Source of the DNA: CAYLNK01 sp964384675
Lineage (GTDB): Bacteria > Acidobacteriota > Thermoanaerobaculia > UBA5066
Direction of reading: 5' to 3'
Assembly (NCBI GenBank): GCA_964384675.1
Contig: CAYLNK010000008.1
Coordinates: 1 to 49,146, forward strand
DNA: 49,146 bases
Shown here: in pieces, positions 16,414-24,796 of the stretch
Position numbering within the stretch: position 1 is the first letter of the stretch
How the letters are laid out: the number at the start of each line of letters is the position of its first letter
The notes under the pieces: generated by a model
Told to the model about the DNA's origin: nothing
The model's input: the letters and a program-made list of their open reading frames with translations, nothing else
Databases searched by the model: none
Made by a program: the position numbers and the translations under genes

Positions 16414-18558
16414 ATGCAGGCTCGAACGCGTTTGATGATCCTGGCGCTCACCGGGGCCACGCTCCTTTCGATCTCGCCGCGGCTCTGCGCCGCGCCGGGA
16501 GAGCCGGCCACGGTGGTGAGGTCGTCCGGCGGGGGGAGGGTGACCCCGGCGGCCAGCCACGAGCTGTATCCGGAGAGCGCGCGGGAGGCGTACCTGTCGC
16601 CGGAGCAGATCGCCTACATCCGGCCCGGCCTCAAGCTGAAGGTGAACTCGGTGACCATCCCCGCGGACCGGCGTCCGGTGGTCGACCTGACGATCACCGA
16701 CGACTTCGACCAGCCGCTCGACCGGCTGGGGAAGGTGACGCCGGGCGTCATCTCGATCAGCCTGATCGCGGCCTGGTGGGACGACACCGCCAAGCAGTAC
16801 ACCGCGTACACCACGCGGGTCCAGACGAGCCCCATCACGAACGTGTCGGCGACCCAGGCCGGCGCCGACTCGGGCGGCACCTGGACCGACGCGCTCGGCA
16901 CCTCGAAGTACCAGTTCCGGACCGCGCTGCCCGCGACCTTCGACCAGACGAAGACCCACACGATCGGCATCTACTCGACGCGGAACATGACCGACATCGT
17001 CGGCAAGAACTACTACGCGAACGTCGAGTACGACTTCCGGCCGGACGGGAAGGCCGTCACCGAGAAGTGGGCGAACATGACGGACACGGGGGTGGCGAGC
17101 TGCGCCAACTGCCACGACCCGCTCGCGGCTCACGGCGGCTCGCGCCGGGACGTCAAGCTCTGCGTGCTGTGCCACACGCCGCAGACGACCGACCCGGACA
17201 CGGGCAACACGGTCGACATGAAGGTGATGATCCACAAGATCCACACCGGCGACAACCTGCCGAGCGTCAAGGCCGGCAAGCCGTACGTCATCATCGGGAA
17301 CGCGCAGTCGGTCAACGACTACTCGACCGTCGCGTACCCGCACGACCTGCGCAACTGCGTCAGCTGCCACGAGAAGGGCCTCATCGACTCGACCAGCTAC
17401 GCGACCCGCCCGACCCGCGCCACGTGCGGCTCGTGCCACGACGACGTCGACTGGGTGACCGGAAAGAACCACGAGGCCGGCCCGCAGCTCGACGACAAGA
17501 CCTGCGGCAGGTGCCATTCGCCCCAGGGCGACCGGGAGTGGGACGTCTCGGTCGTCGGAGCCCACACCATCCCGGTGCGCTCCAAGCAGCTCAAGGGCCT
17601 CAAGATGGAGATCCTCGACGTGACGGGCGGCGGAGCGGACAAGAAGCCGACGGTGACGTTCAAGCTGACGAACGCGGCCGGCTCCATCATCGACCCGACC
17701 ACGTTCCCGGGCACGATCTCCTTCAAGTTCGGCGGCCCGACCAAGGACGTGACCGGCAAGGCCGTGGCGGACTTCGCGGCCTACGTGACGAGCGCGGCCA
17801 AGGCGAGCGCCACCGGCCCCTTCACGGGGACCTTCAACGGCACCATCGCGACCCACCCCTCGACGGTCGCGCTTCCGGCCAACGCGGCCGGCACCTGGAC
17901 CGCGACCGTGGACGTCCGGCAGGCGATCACGCTCAACCCGGCGCCCCGCGCCGGCGCTTCGGTCAACGAGGCGGCGTTCAACCCGATCAAGCGGTTCGTC
18001 GTATCCGAGGCGGGGCCGGTCGCGCGCCGGAACGTGGTGAGCCTCGACAAGTGCAACAAGTGCCACGACGGGCTGGTGCTCCACGGCGGCCAGCGTTTCG
18101 CCATCGACGAGTGCGTGGTCTGCCACAACCCGAACGAGACCGACGCCGTCCGCCGTCCCGCGAACCTGGGGCCGGCCGAGTCCGTCGACTTCAAGCGGAT
18201 GATCCACCGGATCCACACGGGCGAGGAGCTGACCCAGGACTTCACGATCTACGGCTTCGGCAACGTCGCGATCCCGTTCAACGAGGTGCTGTACCCGGGT
18301 GACCGCCGGAACTGCGTGGCCTGTCACACCAGCGCGGCGACCGCGAACATCCCGACGCCGGTCGGGACGCTCGGCACGCCGACGCTCCGCGACTACTTCT
18401 CGCCGATGGGGCCTGGGACGACGGCGTGCCTGGGCTGCCACGACAACCGGGACGCGGCGGCGCACGCGTACATCAACACGGCGACGTTCGGGGAGGCATG
18501 CGCGACGTGCCACGGAGCGAACTCGGAGTGGTCGGTCGCCAAGGTCCACGCGCGGTAG
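16414..18558 (+). CDS. mtrC: OmcA/MtrC-family decaheme c-type cytochrome (copy 1)
   Basis: A 714-residue exported decaheme cytochrome, the presumed terminal reductase of an extracellular electron transfer conduit. Ten CxxCH haem sites fall in two groups of five: C230, C250, C315, C338, C364 and C547, C567, C634, C672, C696. This gives the MtrC domain order: beta domain (about 30-215), pentahaem, beta domain (about 390-530), pentahaem. The signal peptide ends near RLCAAPG and has no convincing lipobox, unlike Shewanella MtrC/OmcA lipoproteins. The ATG at 16414 lies after a GGGGGAT ribosome-like site. Codons 663-714 are inside the 3.1-kb repeat and identical to copy 2; the earlier codons are diverged from it. 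mtrA and mtrB homologues follow. Confidence 0.95.
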   Translation: MQARTRLMILALTGATLLSISPRLCAAPGEPATVVRSSGGGRVTPAASHELYPESAREAYLSPEQIAYIRPGLKLKVNSVTIPADRRPVVDLTITDDFDQPLDRLGKVTPGVISISLIAAWWDDTAKQYTAYTTRVQTSPITNVSATQAGADSGGTWTDALGTSKYQFRTALPATFDQTKTHTIGIYSTRNMTDIVGKNYYANVEYDFRPDGKAVTEKWANMTDTGVASCANCHDPLAAHGGSRRDVKLCVLCHTPQTTDPDTGNTVDMKVMIHKIHTGDNLPSVKAGKPYVIIGNAQSVNDYSTVAYPHDLRNCVSCHEKGLIDSTSYATRPTRATCGSCHDDVDWVTGKNHEAGPQLDDKTCGRCHSPQGDREWDVSVVGAHTIPVRSKQLKGLKMEILDVTGGGADKKPTVTFKLTNAAGSIIDPTTFPGTISFKFGGPTKDVTGKAVADFAAYVTSAAKASATGPFTGTFNGTIATHPSTVALPANAAGTWTATVDVRQAITLNPAPRAGASVNEAAFNPIKRFVVSEAGPVARRNVVSLDKCNKCHDGLVLHGGQRFAIDECVVCHNPNETDAVRRPANLGPAESVDFKRMIHRIHTGEELTQDFTIYGFGNVAIPFNEVLYPGDRRNCVACHTSAATANIPTPVGTLGTPTLRDYFSPMGPGTTACLGCHDNRDAAAHAYINTATFGEACATCHGANSEWSVAKVHAR

Positions 18559-18566
18559 GCGGGAGC

Positions 18567-18590
18567 GGGGGGCGGCGAAAGCCGCCCCCC
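18567..18590 (+). other. Perfect hairpin with GAAA tetraloop between OmcA/MtrC and mtrA genes (copy 1)
   Basis: GGGGGGCGGC and GCCGCCCCCC form a 10-bp perfect stem closed by GAAA, 9 bases after the cytochrome stop. Only a short CCCTTTC follows, so it is a poor terminator; a GNRA-capped stem could instead act as partial attenuator or as an mRNA 3'-end stabiliser setting the ratio of surface cytochrome to conduit. Confidence 0.7.
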
Positions 18591-18607
18591 GGCCCTTTCA
18601 GAACGCC

Positions 18608-18643
18608 ATGAAGACGAACAGAGAGCTGAGGAGACGAACGTGA
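18608..18643 (+). CDS. Possible 11-codon leader ORF overlapping the mtrA start (copy 1)
   Basis: ATG at 18608 opens an 11-codon frame (MKTNRELRRRT) whose TGA overlaps the GTG start of mtrA (GTGA). It could couple translation into mtrA. It has no clear ribosome site and may be chance; the same frame exists in copy 2 only because the region is duplicated. Confidence 0.2.
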   Translation: MKTNRELRRRT

Positions 18644-19515
18644 AGAGCCTCGCGTCTCTCGGAGCCGTGATGCTGCTGCTGGGGAGCCCGGCGCTTGGGA
18701 GCCCCCGGGCGCAGGAAGAGAAGGCGGCGGCGGGCCCTGCGTGCGCGGAGTGCCACGCGGAGCAGGCGGCGGCCAGCCCGGGGAACCCGCACCTGAGGGT
18801 GTCGAACGACCTGGTGTGCGCCAGCTGCCACGGGGACGCGTCGGCGCACGCGGCGGCGGCGGGGCAGGAGCCCGTGCCGTACAACGGGAGGGGTGCTCGG
18901 GGCACGGTGCAATGCGCCACGTGCCACAAGGAGTCGAAGGAGAACCGGTCGTACCGGGCGGGAGCGCACGCGACGGGAGACACGGTGAACTGCGGGACGT
19001 GCCACTCGATCCACACGCCGGACGCCAAGACGGCGCACCTGATGGCGAAGCCGCAGCTGGTGCTGTGCGGCAGCTGCCACCGGGACGCGGCGACGTCGTT
19101 CAAGAGCAAGCCGTACGGGCACCGGATCGGGCGTGGGGGCATGGAGTGCAGCTCCTGCCACGACCCGCACGGACGGATGGGGAAGGATGGGATCCTGAAT
19201 CGGGGAGTGTCGGGCGAGCTGCCGTGCCTGACGTGCCACACGGAGAAGCGGGGCCCGAACGTGTTCGAGCACGTGAACGGGGTGACGGGGGACTGCCTGA
19301 CGTGCCACGAGGCGCACGGGTCGTCGAACCCGAAGCGGCTGACGCGAGCGACGGTGAAGTCGCTCTGCCTGGAATGCCACTCGGCGTTCACGGCGGCGCA
19401 GCTGGGATCGCAGCCGCCGTCGATCCACGACCTGACGGGGCCGCGCTACGCCAACTGCACCGTGTGCCACGTGGCCGTACACGGCTCCCAGCGCTCGCCG
19501 GCGCTGCTGAAGTAG
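18640..19515 (+). CDS. mtrA: MtrA/DmsE-family decaheme c-type cytochrome (copy 1)
   Basis: A 291-residue exported cytochrome with ten CxxCH sites (CAECH, CASCH, CATCH, CGTCH, CGSCH, CSSCH, CLTCH twice, CLECH, CTVCH), a Sec signal peptide with hydrophobic core LGAVMLLLGSPALG, and the even haem spacing of MtrA/PioA/DmsE proteins. MtrA is the haem wire that runs inside the MtrB barrel, carrying electrons across the outer membrane. It begins at GTG 18640 with GAGGAGA a few bases before. Thr and Ala codons are overwhelmingly ACG and GCG, unlike the 5' part of the gene before it. mtrB follows after 13 bases. The copy at 23908 appears identical. Confidence 0.95.
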   Translation: MKSLASLGAVMLLLGSPALGSPRAQEEKAAAGPACAECHAEQAAASPGNPHLRVSNDLVCASCHGDASAHAAAAGQEPVPYNGRGARGTVQCATCHKESKENRSYRAGAHATGDTVNCGTCHSIHTPDAKTAHLMAKPQLVLCGSCHRDAATSFKSKPYGHRIGRGGMECSSCHDPHGRMGKDGILNRGVSGELPCLTCHTEKRGPNVFEHVNGVTGDCLTCHEAHGSSNPKRLTRATVKSLCLECHSAFTAAQLGSQPPSIHDLTGPRYANCTVCHVAVHGSQRSPALLK

Positions 19516-19528
19516 GGAGGACAGGACG

Positions 19529-21469
19529 ATGAGAGCCGGCTTCCTACGGATGGTGCTCCCGGTGGCGCTGATGGCCACGACGGGCGGGACGGCGACAGGA
19601 CAGACGACCCCGATCGACGTCGAGGTGGGATACCGGTTCCTCGACCTGACGGGGAGCAACGAGATGTACCGCACGCAGGTCAACGAGCGGCACGGATTCC
19701 TGGTGCGCTCGATGAACCTGCTGACGGAGGGACCGAAAGGGGTGACGGACCGGATCCGGCTGGACGTGAGCGACCTGGGTGCGGGACCTGGTGGGGCGCT
19801 GCGGCTGGAGACGGGGAAGGGGGAGGCGTGGGCTCTGCGGCTCACGTGGCGGCGAGCGGAGCAGTTCAGCGCTCTGCCTGGATTCGCCAACCCGCTCCTG
19901 GCCACGGGGACGGTACCGGGACAGCACATCGTGAACCGGGTCAGGAACATGGTGGACGCGGAGCTCGAGGTACTGCCTGGCAAGGCGATCACGCCGCTTT
20001 TGGGATACAGCTGGAACCAGCTGGTGGGGCCCGGTCAGACGACGTACACCGTGGGACAGGACGAGTTCCGGCTGGGACAGGACCTGGCGTCGACGGAGCA
20101 GGAGCTCCGTGTCGGCGTGGCGTTCCGGAGCGGGCCGGTGTCGGGACGGATCGTGCAGGGCTGGCGCAAGCTGAGCGAGCACGAGACGCTGTATCTGGCC
20201 ACGGGAGCGGGGCCTGGGAACAACTCGTTCTCGTACTTCGACGTGAACCCGTCGCTGACGAGCTTCCAGCGGTCGGGGGAGACGACGATGAACTCGCCGG
20301 TGACCAACGCGCTGGTGAGGGGAGAGCTGGGGCCGGTGAGGCTCCTCGGGTCGTACGTCCGGGCGAACGCGGGAACGGATTCGGGCGAGAGCGAGGCCCT
20401 GAGCGGATCGCTGGTGTCGTACGGGCTGAACCGGTTCTTCAAGGGGCTGACCGAGACGACGTCGTCGCGGGCGGACCTCAGGTACTGGAAGGGGACGGTG
20501 CGAGCGGAGGCGACGATCCTGTCGTACGCGGACGTGACGGCGGGGTACGGGCAGCGGCACCGGGAGCTGGACGGACGGGACCTGGTGGAGAGCCTGTACA
20601 CGGAGACGACGCTGTTCTCGGGGTTCGACAAGAAGGACGTGCAGACGCTGCTGGAGGCGCGGACGGCGATCGAGCGGACGGAGAAGACCGTGGACGGGAC
20701 GCTGATCCTGCGGCCGATCACGGGGCTGACGCTGCGCGGCGGGGCGTCGCAGACGAAGGAAGAGCTCACGGTGGTGGCGGACCTCGCGGAGATCGTGGTG
20801 CCGGGGAGCCAGGGTGGCGTGTTCGAGCGGACGGTGAAAGGGATCTTCGGAGGCGTGCTGTACACGGTCAGGCCGCTGGGGCTGACGGTGGGCGGGGACG
20901 TGCGCCGGGACCGCTCGGACGACCCGGTGACGCGGATGGACTACACGCAGCGGACGCGGAGCCGGATGAGGATCGCGTGGGGGCTGAAGGACCGGGTGAC
21001 GGTGTCGGGGAGCTTCGCGCAGACGGACGTGGAGAACGACCAGCCGACGGTGCTGTACGGCAGCCGGATGAGAGAGGTCGGTGGCGGGGTCGAGGGCGTG
21101 CCGCTGAAGGGCGTGAGCCTGAGGCTGATGGGGTCGCGGTACACGGTGGACTCCACGGCGCGGGCTCGGGTGCCGCACGACTTCACGGACTTCGTGTCGG
21201 CGCACGCCGAGAACGGGCTGTCGTGGGAGGGGGGCCTGACGCTCTCGCTCTTCGACCCGTTCACGCTGGACGCCAGCTACCTGTGGTTCGACAACAAGGG
21301 GACGGTGCCGTTCACGCTGGAGAGGATCCGGGCGCGCGGGGACGTGTGGCTGTCCAAGAGCGTGGGCACGGCCTTCGAGTGGAGCCGTGACCGGTACACC
21401 GAGGGAGTGAACCTGTACGGGAGCTACGTGGCCAACCGGTACGGGATCTTCCTGAAGCTCCGTCAGTAG
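19529..21469 (+). CDS. mtrB: MtrB/PioB-family outer-membrane beta-barrel (copy 1)
   Basis: A 646-residue outer-membrane porin that would sheath MtrA and hold the OmcA/MtrC protein outside. A signal peptide (cleavage near ATGQT) is followed by many alternating amphipathic strands, for example VEVGYRFLDLTGSN and, at the end, SVGTAFEWSRDRY and NRYGIFLKLRQ. Length fits the MtrB/PioB family. The N-terminal CxxC of Shewanella MtrB is absent and the last residue is Gln, not the usual aromatic residue. GGGAGGACAGG precedes the ATG. The gene lies inside the identical 3.1-kb repeat. The three-gene order cytochrome-mtrA-mtrB supports an electron conduit. Confidence 0.9.
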   Translation: MRAGFLRMVLPVALMATTGGTATGQTTPIDVEVGYRFLDLTGSNEMYRTQVNERHGFLVRSMNLLTEGPKGVTDRIRLDVSDLGAGPGGALRLETGKGEAWALRLTWRRAEQFSALPGFANPLLATGTVPGQHIVNRVRNMVDAELEVLPGKAITPLLGYSWNQLVGPGQTTYTVGQDEFRLGQDLASTEQELRVGVAFRSGPVSGRIVQGWRKLSEHETLYLATGAGPGNNSFSYFDVNPSLTSFQRSGETTMNSPVTNALVRGELGPVRLLGSYVRANAGTDSGESEALSGSLVSYGLNRFFKGLTETTSSRADLRYWKGTVRAEATILSYADVTAGYGQRHRELDGRDLVESLYTETTLFSGFDKKDVQTLLEARTAIERTEKTVDGTLILRPITGLTLRGGASQTKEELTVVADLAEIVVPGSQGGVFERTVKGIFGGVLYTVRPLGLTVGGDVRRDRSDDPVTRMDYTQRTRSRMRIAWGLKDRVTVSGSFAQTDVENDQPTVLYGSRMREVGGGVEGVPLKGVSLRLMGSRYTVDSTARARVPHDFTDFVSAHAENGLSWEGGLTLSLFDPFTLDASYLWFDNKGTVPFTLERIRARGDVWLSKSVGTAFEWSRDRYTEGVNLYGSYVANRYGIFLKLRQ

Positions 21470-21497
21470 AGGATCCGGCGCGAGGGGGGGCCTGGCG

Positions 21498-21540
21498 GCC
21501 GTCGCTCGACGACGGCTACCGGGCCTCTCTCCTTTTCCGG
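21498..21540 (+). terminator. Hairpin after mtrB copy 1, completed at the repeat junction
   Basis: GCCGTCG (21498-21504), loop CTCGA, CGACGGC (21510-21516), then a pyrimidine-rich tract CCTCTCTCCTTTT (21524-21536). The right arm begins at the last base of the repeat, so this stem exists only after copy 1; after copy 2 the sequence changes and the arm is lost. A modest terminator. Confidence 0.5.
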
Positions 21541-21600
21541 CGGGCCCGGCCGCGCGGCGCCAGCGCTCCCCGACGGCGTCCTGACGAGCCTCGCGACGTT

Positions 21601-21621
21601 TTGATGCAGCTTGCCCATAGT
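21601..21621 (+). promoter_or_regulatory. Conserved 21-bp element upstream of the second OmcA/MtrC gene
   Basis: Counterpart of the element at 16317-16337: TTGATGCAGCT and the following GCC and AT-(A/G)-GT are kept, with three substitutions. It lies outside the identical repeat, in otherwise diverged sequence, 108 bases before the start codon. Conservation implies function in transcription control of both operons. Confidence 0.45.
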
Positions 21622-21708
21622 GGGCGCGGCCGTCCGGGCGCACCATCTATCCGAAGCTCGGACCCGACGCCAGTCATAGGCCTTGCGGGTCCGGAGGAGG
21701 ACGGGCCC

Positions 21709-23826
21709 ATGAAGGCTCTGACGCGGTTGGTGGTCCTGGCGTTCACAGCTTCTTCGCTCCTGGCGGTCTCGCCGCGGCTGTACGCCGCGCCCGGGGAACC
21801 GATCTCGGTGGTGCGGTCGTCGGGCGGCGGAGCGGTCACTCCGGCCGCGAGCCACGACCTCTACCCCGCGAGCGCGAAGGAAGCCTACCTGTCACCGGAG
21901 CAGATCAACTACATCCGTCCCGGCCTGAAGCTGAAGGTGAACTCGGTCACGATCGGCGCCGACCGGCGCCCGGTGGTCGACCTGACGATCACCGACGACT
22001 TCGACCAGCCTCTCGACAGGCTGGGGAAGGTGACGCCGGGCGTCATCTCGATCAGTCTGATGGCGGCGTGGTGGGACAACACCGCGAAGCAGTACACGGC
22101 GTACACGACCCGCGTGCAGACGAGCCCGATCACCGGCGTCTCGGCGACGCAGGCCGGCACGGACTCGAACGGCACGTGGACCGACGTCTCGGTCGGGAAC
22201 TCGAAGTACCAGTTCCGGACCGCGCTGCCCGCGACGTTCGACCAGACGAGGACGCACACCATCGGCATCTACTCGACGCGGAACATGACCGACATCGTCG
22301 GGAAGAACTACTACGCGAACGTCGAGTACGACTTCCGGCCGGACGGCAAGCCCGTCACGGAGCAGTGGGCGAGCATGACGATCACCGGCGTGGCGAGCTG
22401 CGCGAACTGCCACGATCCGCTCTCGGCTCACGGCGGCTCGCGGCGTGACGTCAAGCTCTGCGTGATGTGCCACACGCCGCAGACGATCGACCCCGACACC
22501 GGGAACACCGTCGACATGAAGGTGATGATCCACAAGATCCACCGGGGCGTGAACCTCCCGAGCGTGAAGGCGGGGACGCCGTACGTGATCATCGGGAACG
22601 CGCAGTCGGTCCACGACTTCTCCGGCGTCGGGTACCCGCAGGACATGCGGAACTGCCAGACCTGCCACGAGGCCGGCGCCGCCGACGCGGCGACCTTCTC
22701 CTCGCGTCCCACCCGCGCGGCCTGCGGCTCCTGCCACGACGACGTCAACTGGGTGACCGGCGCCAACCACGACCCGGGCGCGCAGCTCGACGACACGAAG
22801 TGCTCGGAGTGCCACTCGCCTCAGGGCGACAAGGACTGGGACCTCTCGGTCAAGGGAGCGCACGTCGTTCCGACCGACGCGAAGCAGCTCAAGGGGCTGA
22901 AGGTCGAGATCGTCGGCGTGACCGACCTCCTGCCCGACAAGAAGCCGACCATCACCTTCAAGCTGACGAACGGCGACGGCTCGATCGTCGATCCGACCAC
23001 CTTCCCGGGGAACATCTCGTTCCGTGTGGGCGGTCCGACGAAGGGCCCCAACGGCTTCGCGGTGGCCGACTTCGCGGCGTACATCTCGACGACGGCGAAG
23101 GCGAACGCGGCGGGCGCGTTCGTGGGAACGTTCAACGGCACGCTCGGTACGCACGTCTCGACGGTGGCGATCCCGGCCAATGCGGCGGGCACCTGGACCG
23201 TCAGCGCGGACGTGCGGCGGCCCATCACCCTGAGCCCGAAGCCCCGCACGGCCACGTCGGTGAACGAGGCGGCGCTCAACCCGATCAAGCGGGTGGTCGT
23301 CTCCGAGGCCGGCCCCGTCGCGAGGCGCACGGTCGTCAGCATCGACAAGTGCAACAAGTGCCACGAGCGGCTCGCGCTCCACGGCGGTCAGCGGCTCCTC
23401 ATCGACGAGTGCGTGATCTGCCACAACCCGAACACGACCGACAACCAGACCCCGGTCAAGGAGTCGGTCGACTTCAAGCGGATGATCCACCGGATCCACA
23501 CCGGTGAGGAGCTCACCCAGATCTACCAGATCGGGAACGGCGGCTTCAACGAAGTGCTCTATCCGGGCGATCGCCGCAACTGCGTGACGTGCCATTCGAG
23601 CGCGGCGACGGCGAACCTGCCTGTGGTCGCGGGCGCGATCGACACGCCCACCCTCAAGGACTGGTACTCGCCGATGGGGCCTGGGACGACGGCGTGCCTG
23701 GGCTGCCACGACAACCGGGACGCGGCGGCGCACGCGTACATCAACACGGCGACGTTCGGGGAGGCATGCGCGACGTGCCACGGAGCGAACTCGGAGTGGT
23801 CGGTCGCCAAGGTCCACGCGCGGTAG
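21709..23826 (+). CDS. mtrC: OmcA/MtrC-family decaheme c-type cytochrome (copy 2)
   Basis: A 705-residue paralogue of the 16414 gene with the same ten-haem layout (CANCH, CVMCH, CQTCH, CGSCH, CSECH, then CNKCH, CVICH, CVTCH, CLGCH, CATCH). The first 650 or so residues differ from copy 1 at many sites spread over all domains, most visibly between haems 3 and 5 and just before haem 8, while the last 52 are identical and lie in the repeat. The signal peptide ends RLYAAPG: the cysteine of copy 1 at this place is Tyr, so neither is a lipoprotein by this signal. The ATG follows GGAGGAGGA. It probably uses a second, identical MtrAB conduit to reach a different acceptor or potential (inference). Confidence 0.95.
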   Translation: MKALTRLVVLAFTASSLLAVSPRLYAAPGEPISVVRSSGGGAVTPAASHDLYPASAKEAYLSPEQINYIRPGLKLKVNSVTIGADRRPVVDLTITDDFDQPLDRLGKVTPGVISISLMAAWWDNTAKQYTAYTTRVQTSPITGVSATQAGTDSNGTWTDVSVGNSKYQFRTALPATFDQTRTHTIGIYSTRNMTDIVGKNYYANVEYDFRPDGKPVTEQWASMTITGVASCANCHDPLSAHGGSRRDVKLCVMCHTPQTIDPDTGNTVDMKVMIHKIHRGVNLPSVKAGTPYVIIGNAQSVHDFSGVGYPQDMRNCQTCHEAGAADAATFSSRPTRAACGSCHDDVNWVTGANHDPGAQLDDTKCSECHSPQGDKDWDLSVKGAHVVPTDAKQLKGLKVEIVGVTDLLPDKKPTITFKLTNGDGSIVDPTTFPGNISFRVGGPTKGPNGFAVADFAAYISTTAKANAAGAFVGTFNGTLGTHVSTVAIPANAAGTWTVSADVRRPITLSPKPRTATSVNEAALNPIKRVVVSEAGPVARRTVVSIDKCNKCHERLALHGGQRLLIDECVICHNPNTTDNQTPVKESVDFKRMIHRIHTGEELTQIYQIGNGGFNEVLYPGDRRNCVTCHSSAATANLPVVAGAIDTPTLKDWYSPMGPGTTACLGCHDNRDAAAHAYINTATFGEACATCHGANSEWSVAKVHAR

Positions 23827-23834
23827 GCGGGAGC

Positions 23835-23858
23835 GGGGGGCGGCGAAAGCCGCCCCCC
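23835..23858 (+). other. Perfect hairpin with GAAA tetraloop between OmcA/MtrC and mtrA genes (copy 2)
   Basis: Same 10-bp stem and GAAA loop as at 18567-18590, duplicated with the repeat. An 11-codon leader frame (23876-23911) overlapping the mtrA start is duplicated with it. Confidence 0.7.
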
Positions 23859-23907
23859 GGCCCTTTCAGAACGCCATGAAGACGAACAGAGAGCTGAGGA
23901 GACGAAC

Positions 23908-24783
23908 GTGAAGAGCCTCGCGTCTCTCGGAGCCGTGATGCTGCTGCTGGGGAGCCCGGCGCTTGGGAGCCCCCGGGCGCAGGAAGAGAAGGCGGCGGCG
24001 GGCCCTGCGTGCGCGGAGTGCCACGCGGAGCAGGCGGCGGCCAGCCCGGGGAACCCGCACCTGAGGGTGTCGAACGACCTGGTGTGCGCCAGCTGCCACG
24101 GGGACGCGTCGGCGCACGCGGCGGCGGCGGGGCAGGAGCCCGTGCCGTACAACGGGAGGGGTGCTCGGGGCACGGTGCAATGCGCCACGTGCCACAAGGA
24201 GTCGAAGGAGAACCGGTCGTACCGGGCGGGAGCGCACGCGACGGGAGACACGGTGAACTGCGGGACGTGCCACTCGATCCACACGCCGGACGCCAAGACG
24301 GCGCACCTGATGGCGAAGCCGCAGCTGGTGCTGTGCGGCAGCTGCCACCGGGACGCGGCGACGTCGTTCAAGAGCAAGCCGTACGGGCACCGGATCGGGC
24401 GTGGGGGCATGGAGTGCAGCTCCTGCCACGACCCGCACGGACGGATGGGGAAGGATGGGATCCTGAATCGGGGAGTGTCGGGCGAGCTGCCGTGCCTGAC
24501 GTGCCACACGGAGAAGCGGGGCCCGAACGTGTTCGAGCACGTGAACGGGGTGACGGGGGACTGCCTGACGTGCCACGAGGCGCACGGGTCGTCGAACCCG
24601 AAGCGGCTGACGCGAGCGACGGTGAAGTCGCTCTGCCTGGAATGCCACTCGGCGTTCACGGCGGCGCAGCTGGGATCGCAGCCGCCGTCGATCCACGACC
24701 TGACGGGGCCGCGCTACGCCAACTGCACCGTGTGCCACGTGGCCGTACACGGCTCCCAGCGCTCGCCGGCGCTGCTGAAGTAG
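23908..24783 (+). CDS. mtrA: MtrA/DmsE-family decaheme c-type cytochrome (copy 2)
   Basis: The protein is identical over all 291 residues to that at 18640, with ten CxxCH sites and a Sec signal. Being part of the perfect repeat, it has the same GTG start, ribosome site and upstream hairpin. It would serve as the periplasmic-to-surface haem wire for the second OmcA/MtrC head. Because the two copies are identical, RNA or protein assays cannot tell them apart, and cells could interchange the two MtrA products freely. Confidence 0.95.
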   Translation: MKSLASLGAVMLLLGSPALGSPRAQEEKAAAGPACAECHAEQAAASPGNPHLRVSNDLVCASCHGDASAHAAAAGQEPVPYNGRGARGTVQCATCHKESKENRSYRAGAHATGDTVNCGTCHSIHTPDAKTAHLMAKPQLVLCGSCHRDAATSFKSKPYGHRIGRGGMECSSCHDPHGRMGKDGILNRGVSGELPCLTCHTEKRGPNVFEHVNGVTGDCLTCHEAHGSSNPKRLTRATVKSLCLECHSAFTAAQLGSQPPSIHDLTGPRYANCTVCHVAVHGSQRSPALLK

Positions 24784-24796
24784 GGAGGACAGGACG

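Larger units (their letters stand above)
18399..21510 (+). repeat. 3112-bp direct repeat, copy 1 (OmcA/MtrC 3' end, mtrA, mtrB)
   Basis: This segment recurs at 23667-26778 with a constant offset of 5268 and no difference that I could find. Translations in several frames on both strands match along the whole length, so nucleotide identity is essentially complete. Left edge: T at 18398 against A at 23666. Right edge: G at 21511 against C at 26779. No transposase, inverted terminal repeats or obvious target duplication flank it. Identity across 3.1 kb implies recent duplication, gene conversion or an assembly artefact. Confidence 0.93.

Noticed and set aside
16414..16500. Lipoprotein signal in the first OmcA/MtrC protein (Cys near residue 25)
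   Set aside because: The residues before it (SPRL) do not fit the lipobox, and copy 2 has Tyr at this place.
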